Position numbers and translations under genes: made by a program. Positions 16,898 to 19,495 of a stretch of DNA of 19,495 bases are shown here, one piece after another. The DNA is from Methanobacteriaceae archaeon (GTDB taxonomy: Archaea; Methanobacteriota; Methanobacteria; Methanobacteriales; Methanobacteriaceae), in assembly GCA_900766745.1 (NCBI GenBank), contig CAAFWR010000010.1:1-19495 (forward strand), in the 5' to 3' direction. How positions within the stretch are numbered: the stretch's first letter is position 1; the number at the start of each line of letters is the position of its first letter. Below the pieces are notes generated by a model. The model was not told where the DNA came from and made no database searches. It saw only the letters and a list, made by a program, of their open reading frames with translations.

Positions 16898-18203
16898 ATA
16901 ATAGTTCATTCATATGGGATACACGTTTTTGTACAAGTTCTGTTGTTCCAACATCCCTTCTGTGGTAAACGTTTCCTTTAACATATTCACAGGCTTTCTC
17001 AGCTATCTTTTCAGCTTCTTCGATTGTTTCTCCAGTAGCTACTATTCCAAGGGCTCTTGATCCTGAAAGTTGTATTCCTTCATTTTCCTGGCTTACTGCT
17101 GCATAGAATACTTTTGCTCCAAGCTCTTCAATAGCTTCTTCATCTACATCAATTATTTCCCCTGCATGTTCGGTTTCAGGATATCCATCTGGAACAATGT
17201 ATTTACAAACTGATGCCTTATCTTCAAATTCAACGTTGCTTAATTCTCCATTAACGATGTCTTCACATACTTTTGATAAAGGTGTTTTAATAAGTGTTAG
17301 CACGTTCATAGCTTCAGGATCTCCAAATCTTGCATTGTATTCAATTAAACGAGGTCCATCAGCTGTAAGCATAAATTGCCCATATAAAATGCCTTTATAA
17401 GGTTCTGCTTCATTAGCTATTGCTTTTAATGTATCTTCCATTATATTAACTGCCTTGTCATAATCCTCTTTTGATAAAAATGGCAATAATCCTCCTTTGT
17501 CAGAGTATGAGCCCATTCCACCAGTAATTGCTCCTTTATCTCCTTCAAATGCATGGGGATGATCTTGAGCTGCAGGCATTGGAACTAGATTTTTCCCATC
17601 ACAAAAGGCCTGAATTGTAAATTCTTCACCAACTAATCTTTCTTCAATGATTACTTGTGCAAATCCCCCCATGGCATTATCAATAACTTCTCTTGAATAT
17701 TCTTTTGCTTCTTCATTGTCTTTGAGATGGTCTCCAACAATTTTAACTCCTTTACCGCCAGTTAATCCAACAGGTTTTACAACAACATCCCTATCAAATT
17801 CATCTAAGAAGCTATTAATGTCTTCAGTGTTGTCAAATACTTTATATACAAGTGATCCTTCAATGTTATAATCTTCAAATAGCTTTCTCATAAATGATTT
17901 GTCAGTTTCAATCCTAGCAGCACTTTGGGTAGGTCCAACACATTTAATTCCTTCTTTTTCAAGCGCATCAACAATTCCTTTTCCAAGAGGAGCTTCAGGA
18001 CCGATAAATGCAATATCTATATTATTTTCCTTTGCATATTCTGCAACTTCATCAACTTCCCCTTCATCTCCCTGTTTATAAGTAGCTATTTTTAACATTC
18101 CAGGATTTTTCTTGCTCATGTAAGTGTATAATTCAACATCTTCAGTTAATCTACTAGCTATTGCATGTTCACGAGCACCAGTTCCAACAACTAAAACTTT
18201 CAT
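16896..18203 (-). CDS. purD: Phosphoribosylamine-glycine ligase PurD
   Basis: Second step of purine synthesis: phosphoribosylamine, glycine and ATP to GAR. The ATP-grasp enzyme starts [16 protein letters not shown] and continues with [88 protein letters not shown] and [12 protein letters not shown]. An in-frame TTG 15 bases upstream (18218) is rejected as start because its codon runs into GGAG, which is the ribosome binding site (18216-18213) nine bases before the ATG at 18203. This gives 435 residues. The region upstream (18204-18363) is AT-rich and holds a promoter, probably around 18226-18246, but I cannot single out the TATA box. A terminator hairpin overlaps the stop codon. Confidence 0.97.
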   Translation of the reverse strand: MKVLVVGTGAREHAIASRLTEDVELYTYMSKKNPGMLKIATYKQGDEGEVDEVAEYAKENNIDIAFIGPEAPLGKGIVDALEKEGIKCVGPTQSAARIETDKSFMRKLFEDYNIEGSLVYKVFDNTEDINSFLDEFDRDVVVKPVGLTGGKGVKIVGDHLKDNEEAKEYSREVIDNAMGGFAQVIIEERLVGEEFTIQAFCDGKNLVPMPAAQDHPHAFEGDKGAITGGMGSYSDKGGLLPFLSKEDYDKAVNIMEDTLKAIANEAEPYKGILYGQFMLTADGPRLIEYNARFGDPEAMNVLTLIKTPLSKVCEDIVNGELSNVEFEDKASVCKYIVPDGYPETEHAGEIIDVDEEAIEELGAKVFYAAVSQENEGIQLSGSRALGIVATGETIEEAEKIAEKACEYVKGNVYHRRDVGTTELVQKRVSHMNELL

Positions 18204-18363
18204 TTTTATTTTCTCCAAAAAATCAGTATATATTAATAAATTTAATTTTATTAACTTTTATTATTTCCTAATTTAGTCCTTGGTAAGAGGGGAATGAAAA
18301 TTTGTTGGTTCATAATTTTTTGTGTAATGGAATTTAATTTTATATTTTTTTCTTATTAATTTT

Positions 18364-19495
18364 CTAATAATGATAAAAAATGAATATTAGAAGAAGAAAT
18401 GTTGAATAGAAGAATCCACTATATTCCTTAAGAAAATTAATATTCGTATTTGGGGGATAATAATATGTTTCATTGTTTAAAACTACGATAGAGATGCCTA
18501 ATAGAGTGCTGTTAGTGCCTATGTCCACGATTCCATTTCCTCCTTTTATGGTTAGATTATGACTAGTATAAATTTCATTAGATTTGATCCATTTGCTGTT
18601 GAGAAAATTACAATCAATCATATAACCTTCAATATTCCAGAAAATAGCTCCACCTTGAACTTTAGCAGTATTGTTAGCAAAAGTAGAACTAATCAGAGTA
18701 TTATTAGTACTGCGCCAGTCCCAGAAGATTCCGCCACCATATGTTCCAGCACTGTTACCAATAAATGTAGAAGTTTTTAAAATTGCATTGATACTAGCAC
18801 CACTCCAAGCAACAGCTCCACCATAACCAGTAACTGTATTATTAATGAAATTTGAATTGCTTATAGTGCTGTTAGCACCATTCCAGAAGATTCCGCCACC
18901 ATTACGAGCAGTATTGTTGATGAAATTGGATCCAGTTAAAGTACCATTATACCCAGACCAGCAAATACCACCACCATTACTTTTAGCAGCATTATTAATG
19001 AAACTTGAATCAGTTAAAGTACCGTTAGCAGCATACCAGAAAACTCCTCCACCAGTTATATTAGCATTGTTATTAGTGAATGTTGAATCTGTTAAAATAC
19101 CATTAGCACCATCCCATGAAACACCTCCACCATATACCGCAGCTGAATTACTGGTGAATGTACAACGTTTTAAAGTACCATTAAGACCCCACCAGTAAAC
19201 TCCTCCACCATTATTATTTTTAGCAACGTTATTAATGAAACTTGAATCAGTTAAAATACCGTCATGACCAAACCAAGCAATTCCTCCTCCATGAACTTTA
19301 ACAGTATTGTTTATGAAGTTACAATTTCTTAGTATTCCTTTGTTTCCTGTCCATAGTATTGCTCCTCCATATCCATCTGTGAAATTGAAGTTTCGGAAAG
19401 TAATTTTCTCTATTAAAACGTTGTCTCCAGTCACTTCAAAGTGAAGATTTCCACCTTTAGCATCGAAGATTACATTAGTGCTTTGACCTGAGATG
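18364..19495 (-). CDS. Adhesin-like protein with GGxI/FxxN beta-helix repeats, 5' end outside window
   Basis: The minus-strand frame is open from the window edge to TAG at 18364, so this is the C-terminal 377 residues of a larger protein; the GTG at 19434 is only an internal valine. About ten repeats of 24-27 residues follow the pattern GGGIFW.GANGTLTDSSFINNTAK. This combines the GG[AG][IV] and FxxN motifs of polymorphic membrane protein repeats and predicts a right-handed parallel beta-helix. A module GGNGIVDIG...LNNETYYYPPNTNIN follows, shared with the paralog at 1-153. The last 20 residues after EYSG are strongly hydrophobic (FFYSTFLLLIFIFYHY), perhaps a membrane tail or a random read-out after a truncation. 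Such proteins are abundant, secreted and thought to mediate attachment in gut methanogens. The N-terminal signal peptide would be outside the window. Confidence 0.88.
   Translation of the reverse strand, partial: ISGQSTNVIFDAKGGNLHFEVTGDNVLIEKITFRNFNFTDGYGGAILWTGNKGILRNCNFINNTVKVHGGGIAWFGHDGILTDSSFINNVAKNNNGGGVYWWGLNGTLKRCTFTSNSAAVYGGGVSWDGANGILTDSTFTNNNANITGGGVFWYAANGTLTDSSFINNAAKSNGGGICWSGYNGTLTGSNFINNTARNGGGIFWNGANSTISNSNFINNTVTGYGGAVAWSGASINAILKTSTFIGNSAGTYGGGIFWDWRSTNNTLISSTFANNTAKVQGGAIFWNIEGYMIDCNFLNSKWIKSNEIYTSHNLTIKGGNGIVDIGTNSTLLGISIVVLNNETYYYPPNTNINFLKEYSGFFYSTFLLLIFIFYHY
18433..18478 (-). repeat. Right arm of long-range inverted repeat (adhesin C-terminal module)
   Basis: The reverse complement of these bases matches 75-120 at 43 of 46 positions. 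Because the two adhesin genes face inward, the arms are inverted with about 18.3 kb between them. Confidence 0.85.
18630..19375 (-). repeat. Tandem coding repeats of about 72-81 nt in the adhesin gene
   Basis: About ten degenerate units, each encoding GG[AG][IVA]xW followed by an [SN]-x-F-x-x-N segment. At the DNA level some units are nearly identical: 18992-19018 and 19229-19255 are the same for 27 consecutive bases. The distance between them is 237 nt, exactly 79 codons or three units, so recombination there would keep the frame. Confidence 0.85.

Noticed and set aside
18845..19198. 117-codon plus-strand frame with repeated PPPL-like segments
   Set aside because: It is the reverse-strand reading of the adhesin tandem repeats, so its periodicity is inherited from them.
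18630..19375. Regular repeats considered as a CRISPR array
   Set aside because: The units are degenerate, in frame, and encode a beta-helix repeat; there are no unique spacers or cas genes.
19432..19434. GTG as start of the right-hand adhesin gene
   Set aside because: The frame continues upstream without a stop to the window edge, with family-like sequence (VIFDAKGGNLHFEV), and no ribosome binding site precedes the GTG.
1..19495. tRNA, rRNA, insertion sequence or integrase genes
   Set aside because: I looked through the spacers and frames and found no cloverleaf, rRNA segment, transposase or recombinase motif.

Overview
This window is a low-GC stretch of an archaeal chromosome, most likely a host-associated Methanobrevibacter (M. 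smithii-like). The reasons are archaeal-type AspRS, ArgS, HisD, PurD and IlvD; an ER/archaeal-type signal peptidase; TATA-box promoters combined with GGTGA/GGAG ribosome binding sites; cobamide/tetrapyrrole genes; and adhesin-like surface proteins made of GGxI...FxxN repeats. The genus call is inference from sequence style and protein resemblance, not from a marker search.

Layout. (1) 1-153 (+) is the 3' end of an adhesin-like gene. (2) 334-3265 (+) is an ilvD-hisD operon (branched-chain amino acid and histidine synthesis) ending in a hairpin/T-tract terminator. (3) 3322-8513 is an all-minus-strand block. It holds an RHH-type antitoxin/RelE-type toxin pair, a nicotinamide phosphoribosyltransferase (nadV-like), and a 999-residue UvrD-type helicase fused to a C-terminal PD-(D/E)XK nuclease with an iron-sulfur cysteine set. 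This is the most accessory-looking part. (4) 8772-13244 (+) is a tight four-gene operon: aspS, a HI0933/BaiN-like flavoprotein, cbiC and hemL. (5) 13410-15559 (+) carries signal peptidase I and argS. (6) 15600-18203 (-) carries a solitary AbrB/SpoVT-type regulator, argF and purD. (7) 18364-19495 (-) is the 3' part of a second adhesin-like gene that runs off the window edge.

How it works together. Most of the window is biosynthetic and translational housekeeping: amino acids (IlvD, HisD, ArgF), purines (PurD), tetrapyrroles for cobamide/F430/siroheme (HemL, CbiC) and tRNA charging (AspRS, ArgRS). The AspRS carries the residue pair (His33, Pro92) that marks non-discriminating archaeal AspRS, so asparagine on tRNA is probably made by amidotransferase.

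Points of greatest interest are these: the two adhesin paralogs pointing inward from both ends, forming a degenerate inverted repeat around an 18-kb core block; the helicase-nuclease fusion followed 31 nt later by nadV; the non-discriminating AspRS signature; a repeat-rich adhesin with an exact in-frame 27-nt repeat; and recurring hairpin-plus-T-tract ends of transcription units, unusual for archaea. I saw no rRNA, tRNA, CRISPR array, insertion sequence or integrase. No gene-free stretch exceeds about 275 nt.
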